A stretch of 36,235 nucleotides of DNA, taken from assembly GCF_000160535.1 (NCBI RefSeq), contig NZ_GG704782.1, forward strand, positions 350,091 through 386,325, given 5' to 3'. Every line of letters starts with the position of its first letter. Within the stretch, counting starts at the first letter, position 1. The notes beneath the pieces were generated by a model. That model saw only the letters and a list, made by a program, of their open reading frames with translations. It made no database searches and had not been told where the DNA came from. Source of the stretch: Hallella bergensis DSM 17361 (GTDB lineage Bacteria > Bacteroidota > Bacteroidia > Bacteroidales > Bacteroidaceae). A program made the translations under genes and the position numbers. Shown in pieces: positions 23,553 to 32,937 of this stretch.

Positions 23553-24551
23553 ATGGCTGTTACAATTGAAGATATCAAGAAGCTCCGCACCATGACCGGA
23601 GCCGGTATGAAAGACTGCAAGAAAGCCCTCGCAGAGGCCAATGGCGACATTGACAAGGCCGTGGAGCTGGTACGCGAGCGCGGTTTGGCTATCGCTGCCA
23701 AGCGTTCCGACCGGGAGACTTCGAACGGATGCGTACTTGTTAAGGAAGAGAACGGATTTGCTGCAATCATCGGATTGAAGTGCGAAACCGACTTTGTTGC
23801 CAATGGCGAGGACTACATCGCCCTGACTCAGGAAATTCTCGATGCTGCGGTTGCCGCCAAGGCTAAAACCCTTGACGAGGTGAAAGAACTCAGCATGAGC
23901 GATGGCATTACCGTAGCAGAGGCTGTTACACGCCGCTCCGGTGTGGTGGGCGAGAAGATGGAACTCGATGGCTACCATGTGCTTGAGGGTGACAATATCT
24001 ATACATACGACCACATGGGCAAGCACACGCTGTGTACCCTCGTTCAACTCACAGCTGCCAACGAAGATGCAGGTCACAAGGTGGCCATGCAGGTGGCTGC
24101 CATGAAGCCGATCGCTCTCGACGAGGCTTCTGTGTCTCAGGAAATGAAGGACGAGGAGTACAAGGTGGCTGTATCCAAGACCAAGGAGGAGCAGGTAGAG
24201 CGCCAGGTGAACGTCGCCTTGAAAAAGGCCGGCATCAACGCCAATCTTGTGGACTCGGAAGACCACATCGCCTCGAACATCACCAAGGGCTGGCTGACTC
24301 AGGAAGACGCTGACAAGGCCAAGCAGATTCGCGAGACTGTTTCGGTTGAGGCTGCTGCAAACCTGAAGGAAGCCATGATTCAGAATATTGCCAAGGGTCG
24401 TCTGAGCAAGTTCTTCAAGGAGAACTGTCTCGTAGACCAGGAGTTCCAGTTTGCCGACGGCGACAAGATCTCTGTTGGCGATTGGCTGAATCAGCAAGAA
24501 AAAGGCATGAAGGTTGTAGCCTTCAAGCGCTTCGGCCTCTCTGCCGACTAA
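23553..24551 (+). CDS. tsf: Elongation factor Ts
   Basis: EF-Ts exchanges GDP for GTP on EF-Tu. The 332-residue protein has the N-terminal UBA-like domain with LRTMTGAGMKDCKKAL (residues 11-26), the core signature GLKCETDFVA (about 74-83), an internal region IVQLTAANEDAG-like (VQLTAANEDAGH), and a C-terminal second subdomain. Length is above the E. coli form (283) owing to an insertion typical of Bacteroidetes. It is the last gene of the rpsB-tsf unit and is followed by a strong terminator. Confidence 0.97.
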   Translation: MAVTIEDIKKLRTMTGAGMKDCKKALAEANGDIDKAVELVRERGLAIAAKRSDRETSNGCVLVKEENGFAAIIGLKCETDFVANGEDYIALTQEILDAAVAAKAKTLDEVKELSMSDGITVAEAVTRRSGVVGEKMELDGYHVLEGDNIYTYDHMGKHTLCTLVQLTAANEDAGHKVAMQVAAMKPIALDEASVSQEMKDEEYKVAVSKTKEEQVERQVNVALKKAGINANLVDSEDHIASNITKGWLTQEDADKAKQIRETVSVEAAANLKEAMIQNIAKGRLSKFFKENCLVDQEFQFADGDKISVGDWLNQQEKGMKVVAFKRFGLSAD

Positions 24552-24582
24552 CGGCTGTATTTTGACAGTCAAAACCAAATGG

Positions 24583-24616
24583 AGCCATGGGAGAATATTC
24601 TTCCATGGCTTTTTTG
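24583..24616 (+). terminator. Strong intrinsic terminator after tsf
   Basis: AGCCATGG at 24583-24590 pairs with CCATGGCT at 24603-24610 and the intervening bases continue the palindrome almost to the centre (AGAAT/ATTCT). A run of T follows at 24611-24615. It ends the rpsB-tsf transcript. Confidence 0.9.
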
Positions 24617-24659
24617 TTGCTTTTTTGTCGAAATGGTGTTTCACAACGCTTGTTTTTCG

Positions 24660-24667
24660 TATCTTTG
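24660..24667 (+). promoter_or_regulatory. -7 promoter box for the secreted subtilase gene
   Basis: TATCTTTG matches the Bacteroidetes -7 consensus and lies 28 bases before the chosen start at 24696. No perfect TTG was found at the right distance; GGTG near 24635 is the closest candidate. Its position supports the shorter start for the protease. Confidence 0.5.
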
Positions 24668-24695
24668 CAGGGTAACGCTTCATACGCTTAGTCCC

Positions 24696-26813
24696 ATGAT
24701 CAGGTTTTTGCTCGTATTCATCATTTTTCTTCTTGTCGGACAAGCGGATGCCCAACGCCCCGCCCTGCGCAAGATGTCACCTTTTGTGCGCGCTGCCTGT
24801 TATGCCGCTCAACAGCATGATGGTCAGGACGGCACGTACCCGACACGAGCTACAGCCGGTCGTGGGCAGTCGATGATCGCCTTTGTCAAGCTTACCAGTG
24901 ATGCCGAACGTGTGCTGAGGCAATATGGCTGCAAGATGCTGGCACGATATGGCGGCCTTTGTGTTGCAGAAATCCCACTGAGTCAACTCCCCAGTCTGTC
25001 GCTCGATAGCCATGTCAGACGCATTGAGGCCGGGCCCTGCTCCACAGCGCAGATGGACACCACCGGTATCATTGTGAAGGCCGTACAGGTGAATGAAGGA
25101 CTCAACCTGCCACGCGGATATAGTGGCAAGGATGTCGTGGTGGGTGTTCAGGATATTGGCTTCGACTTGACGCATCCCAATTTCTATTCGGCCGACATGT
25201 CGCAATATCGTATCAAGGCCATGTGGGATCAGTTGTCTGTAGACACCTTGCAGAGCGAACTGCCTGTTGGGCGTGACTATGTGGGCAGGGATGCCTTGCT
25301 CCGGGTGGGTTGTCCGCGCGATGGTAAGTTGCAGACGCACGGCACACACACCACCGGCATTGCGGCCGGGAGTGGGGCTGAGGGAGATGGGAGAAAGTCT
25401 CCATACCGTGGCATAGCCTACGACTGCGACATCTGCTTGGTGTGTAACGCTACCTCCGACGACCGGGAACTCATTGATCCCAAGGACTATTACAAATACA
25501 CATACGCTCTCGATGCGCTTGGTTTCAAATATATTTTCGACTATGCCGACCGTGTGGGGAAACCCTGTGTGATTAACTTCAGCGAGGGATCAACGCAGGA
25601 TTTCCATGGGTATGACAACCTATACTACGAGATGCTCGATTCGCTTGTGGGTCCGGGGCATATCCTTGTGTCCTCGGCGGGCAACGACGGAGAGCACATT
25701 ACACATATCAAGAAGACCCCATCGCAGGATAAGGCTGGTATTTTTGTAGGCACTCCAAATCCCGGACTGCAGCCGGTGATTGCCACGACCAAGACTACCG
25801 GCAACTTCACGATGCAGATCAGACTGTATGTGGATGTGAACAACCCCTTCTTAAAAGAGATTCGGATGGACGAGGTGTTGGCTTCTCAGGATTCTACCTA
25901 CATTGATTCCGTGACTTTAGGCTCATCCACTTTCCGCTTTGAGGCCATGGCCTATCGGTCAAGTTATAATCCTAACGATCTGATATGCGACTGGATTATC
26001 CCCGTCACCGACACAAAAAAATCGAAAACAGTGAACACCTCCGTGTGCCTCACGCAGTCGGATGCGGATGTGGAGATGTTTCGGTCGAGTGGCTATTTTT
26101 GGCCTTTCAATCTCGATCCGTCGCTCCATGACGGTGACAACACCTACAGTGTGTTGTCACCAGGCAGTGCGCCGAGTGTCATCTGTGTGGGTGCTACGGC
26201 TTTTCGCACGGGTTTTGTCAATTATCTTGGCGAGACCAAAGTATATAACAAGGGTGTCAATGGGGTGCGCACACCGTTCTCTGCGGTCGGTCCCACGTGG
26301 GATGGACGCACCAAACCCGACGTGATGGCACCGGGACAGAACATCAATTCTTCCTACAGTTCGTTTTATATCGACAATCACAGCGATGACGGCATGGCTC
26401 TGACAAACGATATCCGGCATTTCGACTACAACGGGCGAACGTATGCCTGGAGCAGCAATGGCGGTACGTCGATGGCTGCACCAGTTGTGACCGGAGTGAT
26501 TGCACTGTGGTTGGAGGCCGATCCCACGCTCACCATGCACGACTGTCTCGACATTTTCGACAGAACTTGTCGCCGTTATGACACCACGTTGAGCTATCCC
26601 AACAACCGCTATGGTTATGGTGAGATAGATGCCTACGAGGGTCTGAAACTCGTGCTGGAGCGTAAGACTGCCGGAGTGAAAACCATTGAAACTACTGGCA
26701 AGCGAGACGACCGCATCTATGCTATTGATGGGCGATATATGGGTATCGATGTTGCGAAGTTGCCCCCCGGGCTTTATATCAGGCAGGGGAGGAAGTTTGT
26801 GGTGCGTCATTAG
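24696..26813 (+). CDS. Secreted subtilisin-like serine protease (S8 family)
   Basis: The start at 24696 gives a clean signal peptide (MIRFLLVFIIFLLVGQADAQ) and lies after the promoter; the frame is open from 24579, but that part overlaps the tsf terminator. The 705-residue protein has the S8 triad Asp153 (VGVQDIGFD), His215 (THGTHTTGIAAG) and Ser592 (GGTSMAAPVVTG), with the oxyanion Asn330 (SSAGND). About 260 residues separate Asn330 from Ser592, so an extra beta-rich domain is inserted, as in several Bacteroidetes subtilases. The last 30 or so residues (IDGRYMGIDVAKLPPGLYI, then a basic end) resemble the final strands of a type IX secretion C-terminal domain but in shortened form. Export by the nearby T9SS is inferred, not shown. 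Confidence 0.88.
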   Translation: MIRFLLVFIIFLLVGQADAQRPALRKMSPFVRAACYAAQQHDGQDGTYPTRATAGRGQSMIAFVKLTSDAERVLRQYGCKMLARYGGLCVAEIPLSQLPSLSLDSHVRRIEAGPCSTAQMDTTGIIVKAVQVNEGLNLPRGYSGKDVVVGVQDIGFDLTHPNFYSADMSQYRIKAMWDQLSVDTLQSELPVGRDYVGRDALLRVGCPRDGKLQTHGTHTTGIAAGSGAEGDGRKSPYRGIAYDCDICLVCNATSDDRELIDPKDYYKYTYALDALGFKYIFDYADRVGKPCVINFSEGSTQDFHGYDNLYYEMLDSLVGPGHILVSSAGNDGEHITHIKKTPSQDKAGIFVGTPNPGLQPVIATTKTTGNFTMQIRLYVDVNNPFLKEIRMDEVLASQDSTYIDSVTLGSSTFRFEAMAYRSSYNPNDLICDWIIPVTDTKKSKTVNTSVCLTQSDADVEMFRSSGYFWPFNLDPSLHDGDNTYSVLSPGSAPSVICVGATAFRTGFVNYLGETKVYNKGVNGVRTPFSAVGPTWDGRTKPDVMAPGQNINSSYSSFYIDNHSDDGMALTNDIRHFDYNGRTYAWSSNGGTSMAAPVVTGVIALWLEADPTLTMHDCLDIFDRTCRRYDTTLSYPNNRYGYGEIDAYEGLKLVLERKTAGVKTIETTGKRDDRIYAIDGRYMGIDVAKLPPGLYIRQGRKFVVRH

Positions 26814-26856
26814 GACTTTGCGACTGTAAGTCATGTTTATAAACCAGAAATGAAAG

Positions 26857-27474
26857 ATGAAGATATTTGCGATTGGCATGAACTATGCCCTGCACAATAA
26901 AGAGATGCATGGCACGTTATCTAAAACGGATGAACCCGTGATCTTCCTGAAGGCAGACTCCAGTCTGCTCAAAGGCGGAAGACCTTTCTTTATTCCCGAC
27001 CACTTGGGACGAATAGAATATGAGACGGAGGTGGTGGTGCGCATCTGCAAATTGGGCAAAAACGTACCGGTGCGATTCGCCCCGCGCTACTATGATGCTG
27101 TGACGGTGGGCATCGATTTCACCGCACGTGAACTGCAGAAGAAGATGATGGAGCAGGGATATCCCTGGGATTTGTCGAAGGGCTTCGACGGTGCGGCCTG
27201 TATCGGCGAATGGATGTCGAAGGAGAAGTTTCGCGATATGCAGAACATTCGGTTCCATTTGGATATCAACGGACAAACCGTTCAGGAGGGATTCACAGGC
27301 GAGATGCTCTATAAGGTGGACGAGATTATCGCGTACATCAGTCGATTCTACACGCTGAAGACTGGCGATATACTCTACACGGGCACCCCCGCAGGTGTGG
27401 GGCCGCTGCAGATTGACGATCATCTTGAAGGCTACTTAGAGGAATGGAAAGTTCTCGACTTTAACTGCAAATAG
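26857..27474 (+). CDS. Fumarylacetoacetate hydrolase (FAH) family protein
   Basis: This 205-residue cytoplasmic protein has the FAH fold signature, with metal ligands likely Glu54 and Glu56 (IEYETE) and Asp87 (VGIDFTARE), and the C-terminal GDILYTGTPAGVGPL block. Family members include fumarylpyruvate hydrolases, oxaloacetate decarboxylases and tautomerases; the precise reaction cannot be told. The gene lies 43 bp after the protease gene and 112 bp before porU. The same neighbour order (FAH, porU, porV, ispF) is, as I recall, present in Porphyromonas gingivalis, so the linkage is old, though a functional tie to secretion is not established. Confidence 0.87.
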   Translation: MKIFAIGMNYALHNKEMHGTLSKTDEPVIFLKADSSLLKGGRPFFIPDHLGRIEYETEVVVRICKLGKNVPVRFAPRYYDAVTVGIDFTARELQKKMMEQGYPWDLSKGFDGAACIGEWMSKEKFRDMQNIRFHLDINGQTVQEGFTGEMLYKVDEIIAYISRFYTLKTGDILYTGTPAGVGPLQIDDHLEGYLEEWKVLDFNCK

Positions 27475-27586
27475 TGAGCAGGAAGAAGTCATAAGTTGTC
27501 CAGCTGCAAGCTGCAATAACAATATAGATGGTTGCGATGGATATTTACAGTTTCCACCTTTAATATATAAAACTCCTAAACAATAG

Positions 27587-30500
27587 ATGAACATAGACCG
27601 GCGAATTTGGGGATTACTGATGGTGTTGTGCCTAGGGCTTCCGGCATCGGCTCAACGCTTCTTCAACCTCACTTCAGATGAGGTGAAGGTAGATTCCGTG
27701 CTGCCACAGTTTGCCTACTCGGTGGCCTTGGAGGGCGCTTTCAGCGACTCCGTCTACACTGCATCGATACTCTATCCTGAGTTCGTTGACCTATCGCCAC
27801 TCGATGTGCAAAACTATCGCAAGATATCCAGTGACCAACTGCCAGCCCTGCCGGAGATTGACCAGCGTATCGTGCTGGACAGAAAACGAGGTGCGTTGGA
27901 GGTGCAGTTCTGTCCGTTGGTCTATCGAGATGGGCGTTATCAGGCACTCGTGAGTTTCATGCTTCAAATCGACTCCAAGGCCGTGAGACGGTCGATCAAG
28001 AGGGCTGTTGCGGCCACAAGGGCAACGACGGCAGTCGAAAGATATGCGCCGCACTCGGTGTTGGCATCGGGAAAATGGGCCAAGATTCGCGTACCGGAAA
28101 CGGGAGTGTATCAAATCACCGGTGAGTTGATACGTAAGGCCGGCTTTACCAACTTGGACAAGGTGAAGGTTTATGGTTATGGCGGAAACTTGCAGAATGA
28201 AACATTGGTGGGCAATGAGCTGCAGGCGCTCGACGATCTGAAGGAAGTGCCCACGTGTACGGTGAATGGCAAACGGTTGTTCTATGCCAAAGGTCCAGTG
28301 AGTTGGAGCAGTAACACCGCTCCGCGACGCACGAGAAATCCCTATTCCGACTACGGTTATTATTTCCTTACGGAAAGCGACGCAATGCCGACAAGCATTG
28401 ATTCGACCGCTTTCGTCAGTTCGTTCTATCCCTCTGACAACGATTATCATTCGCTTGAAGAGGTAGACGGCTATAGCTGGTATCATGGAGGCAGGAACCT
28501 CTACGACACGGAAAGTATTGCTCAAGGACAAACCAAGCGTGTGGTACTGAAGAACCGCAGCAACTCGCAGAAAGGAGTGTTGACGGTTATTGTATCTGCC
28601 GGAACTGCGGGTCAAGTAGAAGTACTGAGGAATGGTAACTCTTTAGGCACGATGACGATATCCCGTGCCCAACTCGGCGAATATGACAAAGGGCGTGAAG
28701 TGAGCGGAAACTACACGCTGACCGATCTTCATGTCACCGATACAGTGATGATTAAAACCCTTTCGGGCGGACCGTTTCGGTTAGACTATGTGTCGATGGC
28801 TTGGGAAAAACCAGCACCGAAACCCATACTGTCGGGTAAGTTTGCTACACCGGAATATGTGTACAATATCACCAATCAGGACCATCATGCAGACGGAGCC
28901 GCCGACATGATTATCATTATTCCCACTTCCCAGAATCTTTTGGCACAAGCACGGCGCCTTGCAGACTTCCACGAAGAACACGACTCTATGCGCGTACGCA
29001 TCGTGCCGGCAGACGAACTCTACAATGAGTTCTCCAGTGGAACACCCGATGCCAACGCCTATCGACGATACTTGAAAATGCTCTACGACCGTGCGGAAAG
29101 CGACAAGGACATGCCTAAATACCTGCTTCTTTTCGGCGATTGTGTGTGGGATAACCGCATGCTCACTTCCGATTGCAGGAATCTCGACCCTGACGACTAC
29201 CTGCTATGCTTCGAGAGCGAGAACTCCTTTAACAAAATTTCGTGTTATGTAGACGATGGTTTTTTCTGTCTGTTGGACGATGGAGAGGGCGCTAATCCAC
29301 AAAACTCGGACAAATTAGACGTGGCTGTTGGCCGTTTTCCAGTGACTACGGCAGAAGAAGCAAGGATAATGGTGGACAAGACGATAGGTTATGCAAGGAA
29401 CAAGAATGCCGGTGCATGGCAAAACGTGCTGATGTTCATGGGCGATGATGGTAACAACAACCTGCACATGGAGGATGTGGATGAGGCCGCCGAGGAAATA
29501 GCCCGCCTCTATCCCGGATACCAAATCAAGAAAGTGATGTGGGATGCCTATAAAGGAGAGACAACCTCAACGGGGAACTCCTATCCTGAGATAACACGTG
29601 TCATCAAGCAGCAGCAAGCTGCTGGTGCACTGATCATGGACTATTCGGGACACGGGCGCGAGGACCAGATATCGCATGAGAAGGTGCTTAACCTCAAAGA
29701 TTTTGAGTCTTTCACCAATAAAAATCTACCCCTTTGGATTACTGCTTCGTGCGACATCATGCCTTTTGACGATGTGAAGCCAACTATCGGCGAGGCTGCC
29801 GTGCTGAATCCCCATGGTGGAGCAGTAGCCTTTTTCGGAACTACGCGCACGGTTTATGCCAACTACAATAAGTTGATTAACATGGCTTATATGCGCTTGG
29901 TCTTGAGTAGGGAAAATGGTAAGCCCATGACATTGGGCGAGGCGCAGCGCCGTGCCAAGAATTTGATGATAACCACTGGGGCGGACCGTACAACCAACAA
30001 ACTGCAATATTCGCTGTTGGGCGACCCCGCGTTGTCGTTGAACCTGCCTTCGCTGAAGATGGTGGTGGATTCCATCAATGGCGCCGCGGTGGCACAACCG
30101 GGTGTCAATGCGCACCTCAAAGCAGGCGATGTAGCTCGTGTGAGTGGACATATCGAGCATGGTGAAGGCTTCGATGGCGTACTGACGGCCGTGGTGAGAG
30201 ATTCACGCCAGCTTATAACGGGTAGGATGAATAGCAGTGCTGAGGCCGATGAACCGGTGAAGTTCTACGATCGCACGAATATATTATATAATGGATCCGA
30301 CAGCGTTCGAAACGGCCGATTCAGCTTTTCGTTTGCTGTGCCAAGGGACATTAACTATGCTGATGACAACGGATTGATGAACCTCTATGCTGTGAGTGCA
30401 GATCATCGGATGATAGCCAATGGCGCCAATGGAAACTATATGGTTGGAGGAACCAGCGAAACTGGAACGGACTCTGTGGGACCAAAAATCTTCTGCTATC

Positions 30501-31135
30501 TGAATACACCCGAATTTGCGAATGGCGGCAAGGTGAACGTGACGCCTTATTTCGTGGCACAGCTGAAAGATAACGATGGAATCAATGTGACCGGCAATGG
30601 TATTGGTCACGACCTGCAGCTTATTATAGATGGCGATGCCTCCAAAACGTATAACCTGAACGAGTATTTCCAATACGATTTTGGCACCTATACGAGCGGT
30701 ACGGCCGCATTCAGCATCCCCGAGTTGGAACCTGGGAAGCACAGCCTGACATTCCGAGCATGGGATATGCAGAACAATTCATCTACGGCAACACTCGATT
30801 TCACGGTGGTCAAGGCTCTTAAACCCTCCATCCAAAGTGTGGGGGTGTCGGCGAATCCGGCCTCCACTTCCACAACATTCATCATCAATCATAATATGAG
30901 TGGCAGTTTGTTGGACGTGGCAGTTGATGTCTTTGATGTCAGCGGACGCTTGTTGTGGACTCATCGTGAGTCGGGCGTGTCGACGGGTGGGACTTATACC
31001 GTGGACTGGGACTTGAGACAGGATAACGGCGGAAGGCTTCAGACGGGAGTGTATCTCTACCGCGTCCGCGTGTCAAACGACGGAAGTGTTGAAGCCACGA
31101 AGGCCAGGAAACTGATAGTTGTAAGCAATAAATAG
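27587..31135 (+). CDS. porU: Type IX secretion system sortase PorU
   Basis: PorU is the cell-surface enzyme that removes the C-terminal signal domain of T9SS cargo and attaches cargo to lipopolysaccharide. The 1182-residue protein has a signal peptide ending PASAQ (residue 23), an N-terminal beta-rich region to about residue 430, and a gingipain-like (C25) catalytic domain. His689 lies in IMDYSGHGRED and the nucleophile Cys722 in WITASCDIMPF, 33 residues apart as in P. gingivalis (Cys690 there, from memory). The C-terminal domain ends in a T9SS-like sorting fold (LQTGVYLYRVRV), which PorU characteristically keeps. porV follows after 48 bp and is its outer-membrane partner. Confidence 0.94.
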   Translation: MNIDRRIWGLLMVLCLGLPASAQRFFNLTSDEVKVDSVLPQFAYSVALEGAFSDSVYTASILYPEFVDLSPLDVQNYRKISSDQLPALPEIDQRIVLDRKRGALEVQFCPLVYRDGRYQALVSFMLQIDSKAVRRSIKRAVAATRATTAVERYAPHSVLASGKWAKIRVPETGVYQITGELIRKAGFTNLDKVKVYGYGGNLQNETLVGNELQALDDLKEVPTCTVNGKRLFYAKGPVSWSSNTAPRRTRNPYSDYGYYFLTESDAMPTSIDSTAFVSSFYPSDNDYHSLEEVDGYSWYHGGRNLYDTESIAQGQTKRVVLKNRSNSQKGVLTVIVSAGTAGQVEVLRNGNSLGTMTISRAQLGEYDKGREVSGNYTLTDLHVTDTVMIKTLSGGPFRLDYVSMAWEKPAPKPILSGKFATPEYVYNITNQDHHADGAADMIIIIPTSQNLLAQARRLADFHEEHDSMRVRIVPADELYNEFSSGTPDANAYRRYLKMLYDRAESDKDMPKYLLLFGDCVWDNRMLTSDCRNLDPDDYLLCFESENSFNKISCYVDDGFFCLLDDGEGANPQNSDKLDVAVGRFPVTTAEEARIMVDKTIGYARNKNAGAWQNVLMFMGDDGNNNLHMEDVDEAAEEIARLYPGYQIKKVMWDAYKGETTSTGNSYPEITRVIKQQQAAGALIMDYSGHGREDQISHEKVLNLKDFESFTNKNLPLWITASCDIMPFDDVKPTIGEAAVLNPHGGAVAFFGTTRTVYANYNKLINMAYMRLVLSRENGKPMTLGEAQRRAKNLMITTGADRTTNKLQYSLLGDPALSLNLPSLKMVVDSINGAAVAQPGVNAHLKAGDVARVSGHIEHGEGFDGVLTAVVRDSRQLITGRMNSSAEADEPVKFYDRTNILYNGSDSVRNGRFSFSFAVPRDINYADDNGLMNLYAVSADHRMIANGANGNYMVGGTSETGTDSVGPKIFCYLNTPEFANGGKVNVTPYFVAQLKDNDGINVTGNGIGHDLQLIIDGDASKTYNLNEYFQYDFGTYTSGTAAFSIPELEPGKHSLTFRAWDMQNNSSTATLDFTVVKALKPSIQSVGVSANPASTSTTFIINHNMSGSLLDVAVDVFDVSGRLLWTHRESGVSTGGTYTVDWDLRQDNGGRLQTGVYLYRVRVSNDGSVEATKARKLIVVSNK

Positions 31136-31183
31136 TCTTATTGCAACGTTTATAGTATTGAAACAGAACACTGATTATAGAAG

Positions 31184-32371
31184 ATGAGCAATTTCCTGAG
31201 AATATGGGCGATACTGCTGATGTGCAGTTGCACACTCGCGCTGTCTGCCCAGGACAAGCAAGATATGTTTAACCCGGTGAATGCATCGGTAACCTCGCAG
31301 ACCATTGCCCCGGATGCCCGTTCGGCAGGGTTGGGCGATGTGGGTGCGGCAACCGATCCTGACGTGTCTTCGCAATACTGGAATCCTGCTAAATATCCAT
31401 TCACCATTAGCCGTGCCGGGGTGGCTTTGAACTATACCCCTTGGCTGCGACAGTTGGTCAACGACATTGGCTTGGCTTATATGGTGGGATATTATCGCAT
31501 TGGCGACTACAGTGCTGTGTCCGGGTCGCTGCGCTATTTCTCCTTGGGAGAAGTGATGACAAGCATGGACGAAAATGCCATGACCATTAACCCCTACGAG
31601 ATGTCGCTGGATGTGGGTTACTCGCTCATGCTGAGCGAACAGTTCTCTATTGCGGCAGCCGTGCGCTGGATCTACTCGGATCTGACCTACGACTACACCA
31701 GCGACACGTCGCCCGGGTCGGCCTTTGCGGCGGATATAGCTGCTTATTATCAGAATTACCTGAATATCGGCGATCGCGAATGTCAGTTGGGATTGGGTCT
31801 GAACATCTCCAACATAGGTAGTAAGATTAACTTCGGAGGTGACGACAACAGCGAGTTTATCCCGACAAACATGCGTCTGGGCGCATCGCTGATGATTCCG
31901 CTGGATGAGTATAACCGTTTTACCATAGCCGCAGATGCCAACAAGCTGCTGGTGCCGACCTATCCTACGGAAGAACAGTACAACAAGGCGTCGGACAAAG
32001 ACAAATATAACGACTATCAGGACTATGTGCAGAAGAAATACTACGATGTCTCCTCGATAGGCGGAATCTTTAAGAGTTTTGGCGATGCACCCAATGGTTT
32101 TAAGGAGGAACTGCAGGAAATTCAATGGAGCGTGGGCGCTGAATATGTTTATAACGACCAGTTCGCGTTGCGTGCGGGCTATCACGACCAACATGCCAAC
32201 AAGGGTAACATGAAGTATTTCACGGTGGGAGCCGGATTCAAGATGAACGTTTTCTCACTCGATGCCGGCTATGTCATTGCGACGGCCAAGAGCAATCCCC
32301 TGGATCAGACGCTGCGCTTCACGCTGAGTTTTGATATGGATGGTATCAAGGATTTGTTTAACAGGAGATAA
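31184..32371 (+). CDS. porV: Type IX secretion outer-membrane protein PorV (LptO)
   Basis: PorV is a FadL-like beta-barrel that collects T9SS substrates from the translocon and carries them to PorU. The 395-residue protein has a signal peptide (cleavage near LSAQD, residue 23) followed by the very characteristic APDARSAGLGDVGAATDPDV block (about residues 43-62) and SSQYWNPAKYPF. Strand-like segments alternate through the rest, ending LRFTLSFDMDG. Length matches the family. It is directly downstream of porU, consistent with co-expression of the attachment complex. Confidence 0.95.
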   Translation: MSNFLRIWAILLMCSCTLALSAQDKQDMFNPVNASVTSQTIAPDARSAGLGDVGAATDPDVSSQYWNPAKYPFTISRAGVALNYTPWLRQLVNDIGLAYMVGYYRIGDYSAVSGSLRYFSLGEVMTSMDENAMTINPYEMSLDVGYSLMLSEQFSIAAAVRWIYSDLTYDYTSDTSPGSAFAADIAAYYQNYLNIGDRECQLGLGLNISNIGSKINFGGDDNSEFIPTNMRLGASLMIPLDEYNRFTIAADANKLLVPTYPTEEQYNKASDKDKYNDYQDYVQKKYYDVSSIGGIFKSFGDAPNGFKEELQEIQWSVGAEYVYNDQFALRAGYHDQHANKGNMKYFTVGAGFKMNVFSLDAGYVIATAKSNPLDQTLRFTLSFDMDGIKDLFNRR

Positions 32372-32388
32372 GTTTTTTACTCAAGAAT

Positions 32389-32868
32389 ATGAAAATCAGA
32401 GTTGGAATGGGTTACGATGTCCACAGATTGGTGGAAGGTCGTGACCTTTTTTTAGGTGGTGTCAAGATAGAACATAGTGAAGGACTCTTGGGACACAGTG
32501 ATGCCGACGTGTTGCTTCATGCCGTTTGCGACGCCTTGTTGGGAGCTGCCAACATGCGCGACATTGGTTATCATTTCCCGGATACCAGCAATGAAACGCT
32601 CGATATGGACAGCAAACTCATTCTGAAAAAGACGATGGAACTGTTGGCCACCCGGGGATACAGGCTTGGAAATATAGATGCCACGATCTGTGCAGAGCGT
32701 CCGAAACTCAACCCCCATATACCTGCAATGAAATCGTGCATGGCCAAAATCATGGGTTGCGACGAAGATTTAATCAGCATCAAGGCAACGACTTCGGAGA
32801 AGATGGGGTTTGTAGGTCGCGAGGAGGGCATGGCTGCATACGCGGTTTGCTTAATCGAGAAAGACTAA
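32389..32868 (+). CDS. ispF: 2-C-methyl-D-erythritol 2,4-cyclodiphosphate synthase
   Basis: IspF makes the cyclic diphosphate intermediate of the MEP isoprenoid pathway and acts downstream of Dxr, encoded at 14783. The 159-residue protein has the zinc ligands Asp10 and His12 (GYDVHR) and His44 (LLGHSDADVLLHA), plus the conserved DIGYHFPDTS and KATTSEKMGFVGREEG blocks. Length is standard. It starts 17 bp after porV. The conserved porU-porV-ispF order in Bacteroidales suggests shared transcription rather than shared function. Confidence 0.96.
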   Translation: MKIRVGMGYDVHRLVEGRDLFLGGVKIEHSEGLLGHSDADVLLHAVCDALLGAANMRDIGYHFPDTSNETLDMDSKLILKKTMELLATRGYRLGNIDATICAERPKLNPHIPAMKSCMAKIMGCDEDLISIKATTSEKMGFVGREEGMAAYAVCLIEKD

Positions 32869-32897
32869 GACAAAGAAAACACAGGCGGTTTGCCATT

Positions 32898-32937
32898 AAA
32901 AAAATACGCTGAAACTCATCAACGAGCTCCAGCGTAT
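32898..32937 (-). terminator. Intrinsic terminator of the small RNA, also facing ispF
   Basis: On the minus strand ATACGCTGGAGCTC pairs with GAGTTTCAGCGTAT over 14 positions around a 6-base loop, followed by six T. Two of the pairs are G-U on this strand but become A-C mismatches in a plus-strand transcript, so the stem favours the minus-strand RNA. The 8-bp core followed by GTTTT could still end ispF transcripts. Confidence 0.8.

Noticed and set aside
24579..24695. In-frame N-terminal extension of the subtilase
   Set aside because: It starts inside the tsf terminator and precedes both the -7 box and the signal peptide.
23523..24755. Minus-strand frame of 410 codons opposite tsf
   Set aside because: It crosses the tsf terminator and is antisense to an intact EF-Ts gene; no recognisable domain.
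31175..32194. Minus-strand frame of 339 codons opposite porV
   Set aside because: Antisense to a clear PorV gene; no signal, motif or promoter supports it.
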